Source: Schizochytrium sp. CCTCC M209059 (lineage: Eukaryota; Sar; Bigyra; Thraustochytrida; Thraustochytriidae). Taken from it: 64,000 nt of DNA. The DNA lies in assembly GCA_000818945.1 (NCBI GenBank), contig KN805426.1, forward strand, positions 1 through 64,000. The letters are read 5' to 3'. The notes below the pieces were generated by a model, which saw only the letters and a program-made list of their open reading frames with translations, searched no databases and was not told where the DNA came from. Made by a program: the position numbers and the translations under genes. This document shows positions 18,595 to 29,203 of the stretch, piece by piece (position 1 is the stretch's first letter; every line of letters starts with the position of its first letter).

Positions 18595-20631
18595 GGAAGC
18601 GATCTTTGCCTCCTGTTCTTGATGATACTTTTGCGCAGTATTGGCAGCATCCATCTGCTCTTTCAGTTGGGCCTGAAAGGCACTGAGACCCTCCTCAGCG
18701 CTAAGCCCCGAGGCCTGGAAGATTCGGCCCATAATCTCAAGACCACGAGCGCGCAGAATCCGGACTTCAAGCTTGACAGAGGCGTCCTTGAAGATTTTGC
18801 GGCATGCCTTGCGCAAAGTGCTCTCAATGTCCAGCACGCTCATGTTCCACAGCGTCTCAATCATACCCAATAACGACTCGGCCATACCTTCTTCATCATC
18901 GGTCTGAACCTCCTCCTCAGCATTTGCACCTTCAGCAGGCTTCTTCTTCGCAGACTCTTCAGCTCCATTTGCCGCGGTGTCGGCGGGCGGAGCGGAAGGT
19001 GCACCAGCCGTGGCGCCAGTGGCACCCGCCGTTGCGTCGGCCGGGGCACCCGTCGTGGCACCGGTGGCCTCCGCGGCAGCGCCTGCGGCACTTGTCGCGT
19101 CCGATTTCGATTCTGCGTTGCCAGAGGCGTCAGGGCTTGTTGGTGAGGCATCCGGGTCACGCGGTGTTTTGTTCTTGAGCTTCTCCTGTTCCTTCTTTTC
19201 AATCTTTTTGGCAACGCGGTACGTGCGATAGGCAGAGCGTGCAACACGATACTTGGTGGCCATCACGTGGCCACGACGTTTCATTTCGGTAAAACCGAGT
19301 CCAGCGCCAATACTGTGCTTGAATCCCAGCATCTTCTCGGACTGTTCGACGTATACATAACCAATGACAGAAAGCAAGGTGCCGCCAAAAGGGCTCGCAG
19401 AGAGCTCTTTGGCTTCCTCAGTCATCTTGGCTCTAAATTTGGGTGCGTTCGGGTCCGTGAGGGCCTCGTCGACAAAGTCTTGCAGGACTTTGGCGAGGTT
19501 AACTGCACTCTGGACGACGCGCTTGCGCTGACGGAATTCCATGGCGGGATTATTGCTAAAGAGGGCCTGCATCGCCGCGTCCTCGTCCCCGCCTTCCATG
19601 TCTTGACCCATAGACATCATCGTCGCGAGTTGCAGCTCGCCGACATAGAAGTCGAACTTCTCGCTACCAAAGATCATCATGAAAAAGGCAGAAGAGTCCA
19701 TGACAGGGACATCATCCACGCCGTCCTTGCCGTACTTGTCATACTTTTCGCGAAGCCCTGGGTCAGAAAGTACCTGATAGGCGGCGCCGACCTCTTGAAA
19801 GCGTTCGTGGGCCTTGGGGTCGTTTGGATTCTTGTCTGGGTGCAACTTGCGAGCTTTCACATAGTATGCCTTTTTAATCATGCTGGGCGTGGCATTCGGT
19901 TCAATGCCGAGCAAATCGTAGTAGGTGCGGTCCTTGACCTCCTTCGCGGGCAACTTGGGTTCCTCGGCACCTTCTCCATCCTTAGCTTCAGCCCCGGCTC
20001 CGGCTGCGCCCTCTTCCTTGGCTTTGCCGTCTTCACCCGTGTCGCCCTCCCTTTTCTTGCGTAGGAACTCCTCTTCTGATTCGTTCAGAACGCGCGACGA
20101 TTCTTCCTCGAGGTCGTACGTGTACCATTCACGCTTCACCGAATCCCATTCCTTTCCATCTTTGGCTTCCATAATGGCCTGCGGCGTGTTGAAGACGCCG
20201 CGGCCGACCTGATAGGCTCCGGTGAGAACGCCTCCCACGGGGAGGGAAACGCCGGCCACGACGCCCAGCGCGAGCCCCTTGGCGAATCCTGAGGCGCCAG
20301 ACTCGCGTGCACCAAGGACTGGCATCGAGACCGCGGCGGCGACTCCTGCGAGGACTCCCTTGCCGACATTCTTGAGTCCGCTCGAGAGTCCGGCCGTCAG
20401 GTCCTTCGGTCGTCGCGTCGAGAAGATTTCCATGTCGTCCTCCTCGTCGCCTTGTGCAATGAGCGCCTCGTCGGTCTTGAGCGCCAGCTGCTGCTCGCCA
20501 TGAGCCGCCTGCTGCTGTGCCTGCTTGGCAGAAGCCCCTGTGCCAGTGCCTCCCGCGGGCGCATTCGTCGAGGTCGTCGATGACGTGCTTGTCCCCGTCG
20601 CCGGCGCCGTGCTTGGTGCCGCGGTCGCCAT
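18346..20631 (-). CDS. DnaJ (Hsp40) co-chaperone with DnaJ-X domain and SAP/ARMET-like tail
   Basis: 761 residues, ATG at 20631. An Ala/Thr-rich N-terminus is followed by a Gly-rich hydrophobic region (about 75-150). The J domain spans about 229-294 (YYDLLGIEPNATPSMIKKAY) with an intact HPD (ARKLHPDKNP), so it should stimulate an Hsp70 ATPase. After it comes a DnaJ-X region as in yeast Caj1/Djp1 (VMDSSAFFMMIFGSEKFDFY, GTLLSVIGYVYVEQSEKML). A low-complexity Ala/Thr/Gly stretch around 500-570 and a polyglutamine tract coded at about 18550-18594 precede a C-terminal helix-hairpin (MKPSQLKAVLDERKVSYTDC, then EKSDFVKKVL) similar to SAP/ARMET C-domains. Probably cytosolic, perhaps organelle-associated. 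Confidence 0.92.
18550..18594. repeat. CAG/CTG trinucleotide tract coding polyglutamine in the DnaJ gene
   Basis: Mixed GTT/GCT repeats on the plus strand, read on the minus strand as CAG/CAA, encode about 15 glutamines near the C-terminus of the DnaJ protein. Confidence 0.9.
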
Positions 20632-20813
20632 GGCGGGCTCGCTCCTTTCCTTATTCCCTAATCACCCCTTCGTACAGCCTCGCAGGCAGGCAGGCCCTTC
20701 GTTCGCGACGACGAGGAATGGAGCGATGGGCGCGAGTTGCGACGCGTCCGCCGGCGTCGCTCGCTCCCTCGCTGCGCAGGCGTGCGTGGCAGGACGCGGG
20801 CGCGGGGTTGGAC

Positions 20814-20840
20814 CTCGCTCGCTCGCTCGCTCGCTCGCTC
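20814..20840. repeat. (GCTC)n tetranucleotide microsatellite
   Basis: About six to seven GCTC units 180 bp upstream of the DnaJ gene start. Confidence 0.9.
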
Positions 20841-21877
20841 AATGTCGTCGCCCCGGATGAGCTCACCTCCCCGTCACCCTCGCGGGCGACGCGAGCGCGG
20901 CGTGCGCGGCGGTCTCGGCGGCGCGCGCGGGCGTCCTCCCCCCCCCTCGGCGGCGGGCTCGGCGAGCGGCGCTGCGCGGCGCGGCGGCGGCTCCAGCGGC
21001 GCGCTGTCGATCGACCAATCGGAGACTGGCTTCGCTCTCCTGCCTTGCTCCTCTTCTCTGCGTCTGTAACGCGAAGGAGCGTCGACAAGGCGAGGCGGAC
21101 GCGGGCTTTGCGACCTTGGCGGGCTAAAACCCCGCTCGATGAGCATAGTGCAGGGTGCAGGATGTAATGGACGAGCTGGAGCGCCACGGCGTCGTGGAGG
21201 ACTTGCTTGGCCGATGTGCGCGTAGACTCGTCGGCGGCGTCTTCGGCATGCTGCGGCAGCGTCGCGCGGGAGGTGCTCCGCGACGACGTCGGCAGCGGTG
21301 GGGAGAAAGGATTGATTGCAAGGTGGGGGCCAAGGGGGAGGGAGAAGGAGGGCGGGAATATTGGCGGTTGGCTGCGCGGGTGGCGGAAGAAGCGTGTGCG
21401 AGAAGAAAGGGGAAATGAAGAGAAGAGAAGGGAAGACTTTAGTGAGTGTGCCATGGGTGCGTTCATCTGGGCAGGACAGAAGGCGAGGTTCGATGAGGAT
21501 CAGATTTGGAGCTCGCCAGCCGGATATTGTAGTACTGCATGTAGTTTGCGTGAGGAGTGTTAACCATACATACATCACGTGTCTTTTTTGCTCGCCGTAG
21601 CACCTGTTTCCTGAAACCTTCTGCTGCTGATTACTTCTTTTCTGGGGGGAATTGTCAGCCCAAGCAATCAAGAGCTCTGTCACTGACAGAAAAGGATGGT
21701 GGAGAGGAAGACCATACATGTGTGTCGAAAACCACTTCGCTCTTATTGTCTTTTTCCCTTACTTTCCCCTGGGGTCATTTGGTCCATTGAAAGATCGACC
21801 TCGCTATCGGGCTCTCATGATTATGCTTCATCGTGAGCAGCCGACGCTCATGCTCAGCTGGCTGGCTGGTAGGCCGC

Positions 21878-21915
21878 CCATGATGATGATGATGATGACG
21901 ATGATGATGATGATG
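21878..21915. repeat. (ATG)n trinucleotide microsatellite
   Basis: About 12 ATG units with one ACG interruption, 200 bp upstream of the TPR gene. Confidence 0.9.
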
Positions 21916-22112
21916 TAGGCCTAGATGACGATCAGCAAGTTGATAGGGGCCAGGTAAAACCGAACCTTATTTTTTGTTTTGTTTGTTTTTTCCTCGTTCA
22001 CGCATCCAACTTTGGTCTCGGTCGGCTTGCTCGCTGCGGCGCACAGACGGACGCGCCGTGTGATTGCGCGGCGATCTCGCGCTGCTCTTCCTCCTGGCTC
22101 GGCGACCCCGCC

Positions 22113-22931
22113 ATGACAGACACCGACGAGACGGGAGAGTCGCTGCGCGCCAAGGGAAATGCACTCTTTGAGGCCGGAAAAGTCAACGAGGCCATTGAGA
22201 CGTACCGTGCGAGCCTGGCCAAGGAGCCGTCGGCCAAGACGCTGGGCAACTTGAGTCTTGCACTGCTCACGCAGGGATCTGCACAAGAGGCCCTCGAGGC
22301 TGCCGAGCAGAGTCTTGCCGCGGACAAAACCTATATCAAGGCCTACGACCGAAAGGCAAACGCAGAACTCGCCTGCGGAAAGCCTTGGAAAGCACGCCGG
22401 ACTCTGCGTGAGGCGCTCGAGGCATTTGCCAAGGACAAAGGTGCGACGCGCTACTTCGAGCAACGCTATGACGAAGTCTGCACCGAATGCAAAGCCAAGG
22501 ACACGTCAGGAAAAGTTGAGTCAACCGAGCATTTCGCCGAAATATGTAGGTACATACCACGGGACCAAGCTTCGCACGTGTCGGCCGTGCGTCTCGCAAG
22601 CATGGCAACTTTTTGGAACGAATCAGCAGCAGAAGATCGTCTCAAGGTCTTTGTTCGATTCTTGCAGCTTCTCACCGGCGCCCAAAACCCTACCGCAGGC
22701 ACGAATGTTTCCGCGGAAATGTTATCGTCGCTTCCAATGGAGAACTACAAGGGGGTGACGATTCCCGCGCCCTGGGTCACATTCTTTGCTGGTCTCGATG
22801 CGCCGACAAAGGTAGTTGTCTTTCAGGCCATGTACGAGGGTTGCTCGGATCCTGAAAAGACGCTCATTGCTCATGACTTGCGTGAACTTTTTCCCGTCTC
22901 GACGAGTCCTTCGGGGCCCACGTCTTCATAG
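22113..22931 (+). CDS. TPR co-chaperone-like protein
   Basis: 272 residues, ATG at 22113 (CGCCATGACA). Residues about 9-112 contain three tetratricopeptide repeats of the STI1/TOM70 type: ESLRAKGNALFEAGKVNEAI, then AKTLGNLSLALLTQGSAQEA and YIKAYDRKANAELACGKPWK. The second half (about 130-272) is helical, has no motif I recognise and includes MENYKGVTIPAPWVTFFAGL. TPR domains of this type bind Hsp70/Hsp90 C-termini, so a chaperone-adaptor role is likely, unproven. The preceding DnaJ gene is divergent to it, which may be coincidence. Confidence 0.8.
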   Translation: MTDTDETGESLRAKGNALFEAGKVNEAIETYRASLAKEPSAKTLGNLSLALLTQGSAQEALEAAEQSLAADKTYIKAYDRKANAELACGKPWKARRTLREALEAFAKDKGATRYFEQRYDEVCTECKAKDTSGKVESTEHFAEICRYIPRDQASHVSAVRLASMATFWNESAAEDRLKVFVRFLQLLTGAQNPTAGTNVSAEMLSSLPMENYKGVTIPAPWVTFFAGLDAPTKVVVFQAMYEGCSDPEKTLIAHDLRELFPVSTSPSGPTSS

Positions 22932-23480
22932 TCTAGCACTCACTTTGCGGCGATTCGCGCCGCTTTGCCAAGAGGCCAATTCTTGTTTTTGTCAACCCTG
23001 ACCTTTCGCCTTTCCACTTGTCAACAAGCTGTTGTTGATGTTGGGAAATCTAATACACTTGACCGGCACAGTGGCCGTCAAGTATTCCTGAATAATGGAA
23101 AAGCGACATTTGCACGATAACACAAATCGCTGGACAGACGATGACTTCTCTCGCGTCCAGTAATGCCAAAAAGAGTAAATGAAGTGCTAGGGTAAAGTGT
23201 CCGATTTGCATATCACACTGATTTGCTACATAATCGGCGCCCGAGAAATCGTCTAGGCGTTACCTACTACTCACTAAGACCATGTTGCAAATTAACTTCA
23301 ATGCTACTCAAAAATAGACGATGAAATAGGCCGGCCGATACATTTGTATGAATCGACGGTGGCTTGAATCCAAGTAGAGGTTAGGCCTTGGGGTTGCGCA
23401 GCTTGAGCAGCAGAGATCTAATCTAACGCAGCGCGTCGGCAGCTCCGTTGACGAAAGATGAGCCAGCGCATGATGACGAG
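22932..23480. other. Convergent intergenic region
   Basis: 3' flanks of the TPR gene and the TPR-fragment gene. Lower GC than flanking coding sequence. No repeat or RNA gene recognised. Confidence 0.35.
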
Positions 23481-24212
23481 CTAATTTGCGTCGCCGCCGG
23501 AAGCTGTCGATGGCCTAGGGGAGAGATCATGCGACGCCGAATCGAGATTTTGCGATCTCGCTAAGCCCCCCTTGCAGCGGCCTTGTGAGTTATACACGCT
23601 GGCGATGTTGTTGAGCGTCTGAGCCACATCGGGATGCCGGTTGCTGAAACTTTCCTTCATAATCGACAGCGCTTCCTCAAAGTACGTCAAGGCTTCCCCG
23701 TGGCGGCCTTGTGAGACATACAACAAAGCGGTGTTGTGAAGCGTGGAAGTCACGGAGGGATGCCGGTCGCGAAGACTTTCCTTCTTAATCGACAACGCTT
23801 CCTCGTAGTACGCCAAGGCCTCCCTGTAGCGGCTTTGTGAGTCATACACGCCGGCGATGTTGTTGAGCGTCTTCGCCATTTTGGGATGCCAATCGCCAAG
23901 ACTTTCCTTGCTAATCGACAACGCTGCATCGTAGTACGTCAGGGACTCATCAAATAGGCTCTGTCTATAGGAAAGAGGCCCCGCACCACCAAGAATATCC
24001 GCTAGATCTTCTTCATTTTCTCGTTGTCGTGCTTTGTCGGCTGCTTGTCGTGCCATTTGCGGATGCCACTCCTCCACACGGTTGTTCATCACCACATTTA
24101 GCGTTGTAAAGTTCCCGTCGATTTTTCCGACAGCATCGTCAATAATCTTCTTTTCTTCATTTGGCGAAAGACACCTGTCCACCGTTTTTAGACCCACCGT
24201 TTTTAGACCCAA
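23481..24212 (-). pseudogene. Kinesin-light-chain-like TPR gene fragment
   Basis: The open frame has three consecutive 42-residue tetratricopeptide repeats (LTYYDAALSISKESLGDWHP, ALAYYEEALSIKKESLRDRH, ALTYFEEALSIMKESFSNRH) each followed by a TLNNIA- or TLHNTA-type helix. Family members usually carry many more repeats plus an effector or ATPase domain. Here the frame opens after a stop near 24231 with no ATG until 24089, and the array stops after a broken fourth repeat (NSQGRCKGGL) and an unrelated tail. The 5' end carries a 15-bp tandem duplication (about 24182-24211). If translated from 24089 it would give about 202 residues. Best read as a decayed copy or gene fragment of a dispersed TPR family; a spliced functional gene is not excluded. 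Confidence 0.6.
24182..24211. repeat. 15-bp tandem duplication at the 5' end of the TPR fragment
   Basis: Unit CCGTTTTTAGACCCA occurs twice head to tail, giving a GLKTVGLKTV repeat when translated on the minus strand. Confidence 0.9.
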
Positions 24213-24272
24213 TATGGACTTAAAAACAGCCTAGGCGCGAGTCTCAAACTAGAAAAGCACAAAGCAAGAAGC

Positions 24273-25205
24273 ATGCTTGCACAGCACGCCCTCGCTGCAG
24301 CTGCGCTCGGCGCCGGCGCCCTTTGGGCGGTCCGGCAGCGATGGAGCGCGCGAATTGTCGCCAAGTCGCGGCCTGTCGTCGCCCTCGACATCGACGAGGT
24401 GGTACGTTGCTACTCTTGGTCTTGTCAAAGGCTGGGGGGATGTCTCGCCGTCGTGAGGCTCTGGCAAACCAGAGACTTGAGCTCGTGTTTTGGTGCAGGG
24501 CGATTGTGACAAAAGCTTCGCTCGAGACAAACCACTGACGCACGCCAAATTGCATGAAATGCTACTTTTATTTTCCCACGTCGAAAGCTTGGAGGCTTTC
24601 TGCCGGCTCTGCTCAAGTTTTACAATCAAAAGCATGACACGTCCTACAAACTTGACGATTTCTTCTCGTATAAATTCTGCGAGGTCTGGGGCGGAACCAA
24701 CGAGGAGACGCTCGACGAAATCTTCGAATTCTTTGAGACCGATTACTTTCGCAAGGACCTTAAACCCCTGCCGCACGCTTCGGAGACGCTGGCAGAGATG
24801 AAGTCCAAGTTTAAGTTTGTCGTGGTGACGAGTCGGCAGCACGAGATCGAGGACGAGACACGGGCGTGGCTAGAGCGCCACTTTGGGGGCATCATTTCAC
24901 GCGCTGAGTTTGGCAACCATTACTCGCGAGACGCGCCCGATCCGGACGACGCGCATGAGCACGACTCAAAACGTAGCAAGCCTGAGATGTGCCGCGATGT
25001 ATCCGCGGTGTTGCTCGTGGATGATAATCTTGACTACTGCACAAAGGTTAGCCAGCAGCTCGGGATCCCGTGCATTCTCTTTGGAAACTACGCCTGGAAC
25101 CAATCCAAGGATGGCAAGCTTCCTTCTGGGGTGACGCGCGTCAACGACTGGAAAGCCGTTCACGAATACATGCGCACATTTTCACCGACCAAGTCTGCAG
25201 CATAG
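24273..25205 (+). CDS. HAD-superfamily hydrolase-like protein (two exons)
   Basis: Spliced gene: exon 1 24273-24401, exon 2 24588-25205, 248 residues. Exon 1 encodes a hydrophobic N-terminus (about 4-20) and ends with VVALDIDEV, the HAD nucleophile motif (Asp39, Asp41). Exon 2 continues LGGFLPALLKFYNQKH, as in related HAD proteins, then WGGTNEE, motif II VVVTSRQH (about 122-126) and motif IV VLLVDDNLDYC (about 185). Removing the intron restores this continuous order; without it stops intervene. The family includes 5'-nucleotidase-like and plant/protist HAD phosphatases; substrate unknown. The N-terminal hydrophobic stretch may be a signal anchor or organelle-targeting segment. Its start lies 60 bp from the divergent TPR fragment. 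Confidence 0.85.
24402..24587 (+). other. Spliceosomal intron in the HAD gene
   Basis: Phase-0 intron of 186 nt, donor GAGGTG|GTACGT and acceptor GTCGAAAG|CTTGGAGGC. A CTGAC branch-site candidate lies near 24534 and a pyrimidine-rich stretch near 24563-24577. It sits immediately after the DxDEV catalytic motif. Confidence 0.85.
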
Positions 25206-26154
25206 AATGAGTGTCTCTTTGCCGCCTTATGCTACGCATTTCTCTCCTCTCTGAGAAAGACGACCAAGTCATTGTCGCAGGCGCCCTCTCTCTCAATTGC
25301 TTGCTTCTTTCTCCCTTCTTCTTCTTCTTCTTCTTCTTCTTCTCGTCCAGATCCCTTTTTTCGATACCGGGGTAGTAGTTTATGGTAAGCGATTTTTCAT
25401 TTACGTACTAAGCTTTTAGCACAATCATGTATACTTTGCTTCTGATTGGCTTTCTACTGCTCTCCTCGTTGATGCTGCAACTCGCATTATGACCTCACAA
25501 ACAATCAATCAATCAACCAATATAATTGATCAACGTAAACGACTGCTTCGCTCGAGCAAGCGGACTCTCTCTTCATGATGAACACGGTCAATAATCTCGC
25601 GATTGCCTTGCGTCCACCCACCACCTACCTCTCCCAGCAGTGCCTCTCTCAATCCCCTCAGTGCCACGCTTCAAGCTGCTTGCTTTGAGCATTATCCGCA
25701 ACCACGCCACTGTTACACTCTGTGTTTGCGCTCAGAATTTGTGCTCGCAAGCGCGGTATAGGCCCGCGCAAGTCAACCTCGGCGCGCGCGCAAGTCGGCT
25801 ATCGCGCAGCCCTGGCCGAGGCCTTGCAAGCAAGCAAGCAAGCCTCTTCACACAGACAGAGAGAGCATCGCAGACAAAATCCGGGTCCCGCCGCGGCGCG
25901 GGTCCTGCGGCGGTGAGCGCGGGCCGGGCCCAGAGCCGCCTGGCCCCGAGCCGCGCGCAGGCGCAGGCGGCCCCTCGAGGCCGGCCTCGCGACGGCGGCC
26001 GGCATCGAACGGCACGCGAGAAAAGGACACCAAGCACGAGGCCGCGTTGAGGCGAGCCACGCCAGTTTGCTCGACCGCGGACGCGGAGCCACGCCGAGCC
26101 CAGCCACGCCGAGCCGAGCTCCGCCGCGCTCGCCGGCGCAGCAGTCCAGCCACT
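25206..26154. other. Intergenic region, tandem plus-strand genes
   Basis: Terminator flank of the HAD gene and promoter of the polyglutamine gene. First half is AT-richer with a (CTT)n run at 25315-25343; second half becomes very GC-rich. No gene supported. Confidence 0.4.
25315..25343. repeat. (CTT)n trinucleotide microsatellite
   Basis: About nine CTT units downstream of the HAD gene. Confidence 0.9.
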
Positions 26155-26433
26155 ATGCCGCAGCGGCCGTCGCAGCGCGCGGGCTTGAAGCGCAAGCAGC
26201 CCAGCAATCGTTCGCGCCAAGACCAGGACGGAGACGAGGAGAGCGACGAGCGCGTTCCCTCAGGCCCGCGCCAACAAGGGCAGCAGTATGGCAGGGCGCG
26301 CGCAATAGAAGCTCGAACAGGTCACACGAGCACATCGTCATCATCTTTTCAAAAGGACGCCGGCAACGGGGAAAATGCTGGATCGTCAAGGGACGCTTCA
26401 TTATCGTCATCGATGACTTCGCCTCCACATCAT

Positions 26434-26468
<35 letters not shown>

Positions 26469-26835
26469 GGTATATTCACAGCAGCCGATGGGACCAGAAA
26501 GGAGGATTCATAATGGCTCGATGCAACCTGGGCCAATGTACCTATCCCCACAACACATGTACCCTCCTTACGGCCCACACCATCCTCATCATCAGTACAA
26601 TCATCAATACCACCAACATCAACAAAATCAATATCAGCAACAACAGTATCGCCAACAACAACAAAATTATCAGCAGCAGCAACAAGGTCAAATACAAATG
26701 CAAATGCAAATGCAAGAGCGATATCAGTACCAACAATACATTTACATGCAGCAGATGATGCACCCTTGGGGCAATACGTTTGGGCCGTGTGGAGGAAATC
26801 TATCAATGAATCCACAGCAACATCAGCAGCAAAAT

Positions 26836-26877
<42 letters not shown>

Positions 26878-26957
26878 CGCGTTGGTGTTGCCCAAGAATC
26901 GTTTCATATGCAAGCGACACAAAGCAATCCACTGCAGCAGCAGCAACAACAGCTGCT

Positions 26958-27008
<51 letters not shown>

Positions 27009-29064
27009 ACAACAACAACAACAACGACAACAGCTAGAATACAAAGGAGATCAGCCATCGGGATCCTACTTGCAGCAGCAACAGCAGCAGGGGGCAGAGG
27101 ATCAGCCAACAGAAGAGGAGTCATCGTCGATCAGAGGAAACAACGGAGAACGAGAGAGTCGACCTTATAAACGTCTGACCATGAAGTCGGAGTCTGCGCG
27201 AGAGGAGGACTCGCAATTGCAAGACTTACGGGCTGAAGTTGCATTGCTGGAACAACGTAATTCTGCGCTCCGCGCCTGTCTCCGTGTACAAGGTGAAGAT
27301 GTGGAGCCCCGCAGTGCGCGAGCGGAAGCAGAGGGAGCGGCCAACCAGGCTGTTAACAAAGAGCTCCGACGTCAGAGTGTGCGGCCCCGCAAAATCCGTC
27401 GCGCTGTAGGTAAGGCGTGGAATGAGAGCGAGAGCTTTGGGGTAGAAAGCCAATCGAGCGCACGTGCCCACTTGTTCATGCTCGATGCCTCGCGAAATTC
27501 GCTAATGCGGCTCGCAAACCTTTTGGACATGGTGACTGATCGCGCCAAATCCGAAAATGAAAAGGTGGATCTTACATCGGAGCAGCACGAGCGACTCGAT
27601 GAAAAAATTCATCGTGTACGTAATTTGCAAAGCAAGCTGTCCACGCTGGTGGACGGTACGCGCGGACTTGCAGCTTCGTACGACCAGTGTTTAGAGGCCT
27701 TTGCGCAGTTTTTGACCACTGTCAAGGCGGTTGTTCGGCCAGAGCAACTTGCTCGAGCCCTTTCTGTCGTACGTCAACCAGGCTTTCCGGCTGCGGCGCT
27801 CGACAAATTATGGCAGAGCACGCTCGACTCGCTTGGCATGGCAATCCAGGACGCAGACACTGTGCGGGAAATCAGTGCGCAGGTTGCGCCCTTTGCGCCA
27901 TCCGAAGGCGAGCATTTACTCATGGAATCGCGCGCTCACATTATGCAAACTTTTAGGCGTCTTATTCTCGACGGTAGCCGTCTGTTAACCGCGTTTGCGC
28001 CCGAGGTGGATCTGCTCTTCGACTCTCCAGACGGCCAACGGCAATTTTGCGGAGTTGACCATGTGCACAACTTTCTCGTGGGTCTGCGCGGCGGCAGGGA
28101 TGCTTCTGCAAGCGACCCCCAACTCGTTGGAGACTTTGGATCTCTGTCTGTCAATTTTGGGGGTGTGCATGGAATTATCAGCTGCTCCTTTGTTCCTGGC
28201 AACCGCTACATTTGCCATGTTGGCGTGCGCCTGAACGCAGCGCTTGCAGATGCGGTGAGTACGAATTCGCAAAGCATGCAGCGTGCGTGGAGAAATGACG
28301 AAAGTGCTCGTCCTGCGCACGGACAATCGAAATCTTCGCGGTCGCAGGCGGCCACAAGCGCGAATCCGCGCGCAAGTACTTTTGTGAACACGCACGAGAG
28401 CCAGGGCCACCCCGACGACGGCGATGATGCAGAAAATGAGGCGACTTCTGGCGGCCCTCACTCAAGCTCAAAGCCCTCGTTCTGGGGAGATGCGGAGGCA
28501 GCCGCGACAGCAGACAGTATTCAGCACGCCCAGTCGGCCAGAGCTCACCACGGGTCGCACGAGATCAACATGCCGGGGCAGGCATCAGAGGCGGCGAGAA
28601 AGAGCGAGGACGCGCTCTTGCAAGAGCGTCGCGAGGTGATGCTGAATATCGAGAAAATGTTCCGCGCAGACCCGGATTTTGTGCAACATTTAGACCCGGA
28701 TCTACTAGTTCTCAACGAGTCTTTGGGGCAGGAGTTCAAGGGAGTTGATTCGTTCATGGCGTATCTCATACATGACATGAATCGAAAGCTCGACTCGTTG
28801 ACGCTGACCAATATTGTTGTTGCAAACAATGCCAGGTTCACGACCACCTTTGTGGCAAGGTCTGTCTTTTCCAACAAAGCCCTTGGGGGACCGACCCACT
28901 TTGAAGAAGAAGACGACGAAGCCGAGGCTGATGCTGCCAAGGTCACACGTGTCTTCAACGGACGCATCGAAGCCGTCTTTCGAGAGTCTACGGCGCAAAT
29001 TGCGCAGTTATTTGTGCTTATTTCGCCGACGTCGACCCCCGCGCCGATCGTCTCGGACATGTAG
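26155..29064 (+). CDS. Large glutamine-rich regulator-like protein with leucine-zipper segment and two NTF2-like regions
   Basis: 969 residues from the ATG at 26155 (CACTATGCC); upstream frame has no better start. Residues about 90-320 are Gln/His-rich with runs of up to about 20 Gln coded by CAG/CAA (26437-27090), including an alternating Met-Gln stretch. About 345-375 is a heptad segment (QLQDLRAEVALLEQRNSALR) preceded by a basic patch (RPYKRLTMK), like a weak bZIP. A helical region (about 440-560) follows. Two segments look like related NTF2/SnoaL-type folds: one near 590-705 (FDSPDGQRQFCGVDHVHNFL) and one near 840-940 (LNESLGQEFKGVDSFMAYLI). Gln-rich plus zipper suggests a transcriptional regulator, but DNA binding is not demonstrated by a clear basic region. 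Confidence 0.75.
26437..27090 (+). repeat. Extended CAG/CAA polyglutamine-coding region
   Basis: Several interrupted runs of CAG and CAA inside the coding frame, the longest around 26935-27030. Mixed CAG/CAA codons suggest selection for glutamine as well as slippage. Confidence 0.95.
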
Positions 29065-29203
29065 AGCTGGATCTCTCAAGAAACTGAACGGAATCAAATC
29101 GAATGGAATGCGTTAATTGTGCAATCGCGTTGCACGTCCTGGATTTCACTCAACGTTTTTACTCTCATTAGGGCCAAGGCATTCTCATGCTCGTGTGTTC
29201 ATT

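Larger units (their letters stand above)
20632..22112. promoter_or_regulatory. Long divergent intergenic region with microsatellites
   Basis: About 1.5 kb between the minus-strand DnaJ gene and the plus-strand TPR gene. The DnaJ-proximal part is very GC-rich with a (CTCG)n run at 20814-20840; the TPR-proximal part has an (ATG)n run at 21878-21915. Long open frames on both strands reflect GC bias (Arg/Pro/Ala-rich translations) and carry no domain signature. No gene called. Confidence 0.45.

Noticed and set aside
20651..21719. Long open frames on both strands in the DnaJ-TPR intergenic region (up to about 280 codons)
   Set aside because: Translations are Arg/Pro/Ala-rich or low complexity, overlap each other on both strands and carry no domain signature; they follow from high GC and lack of stops.
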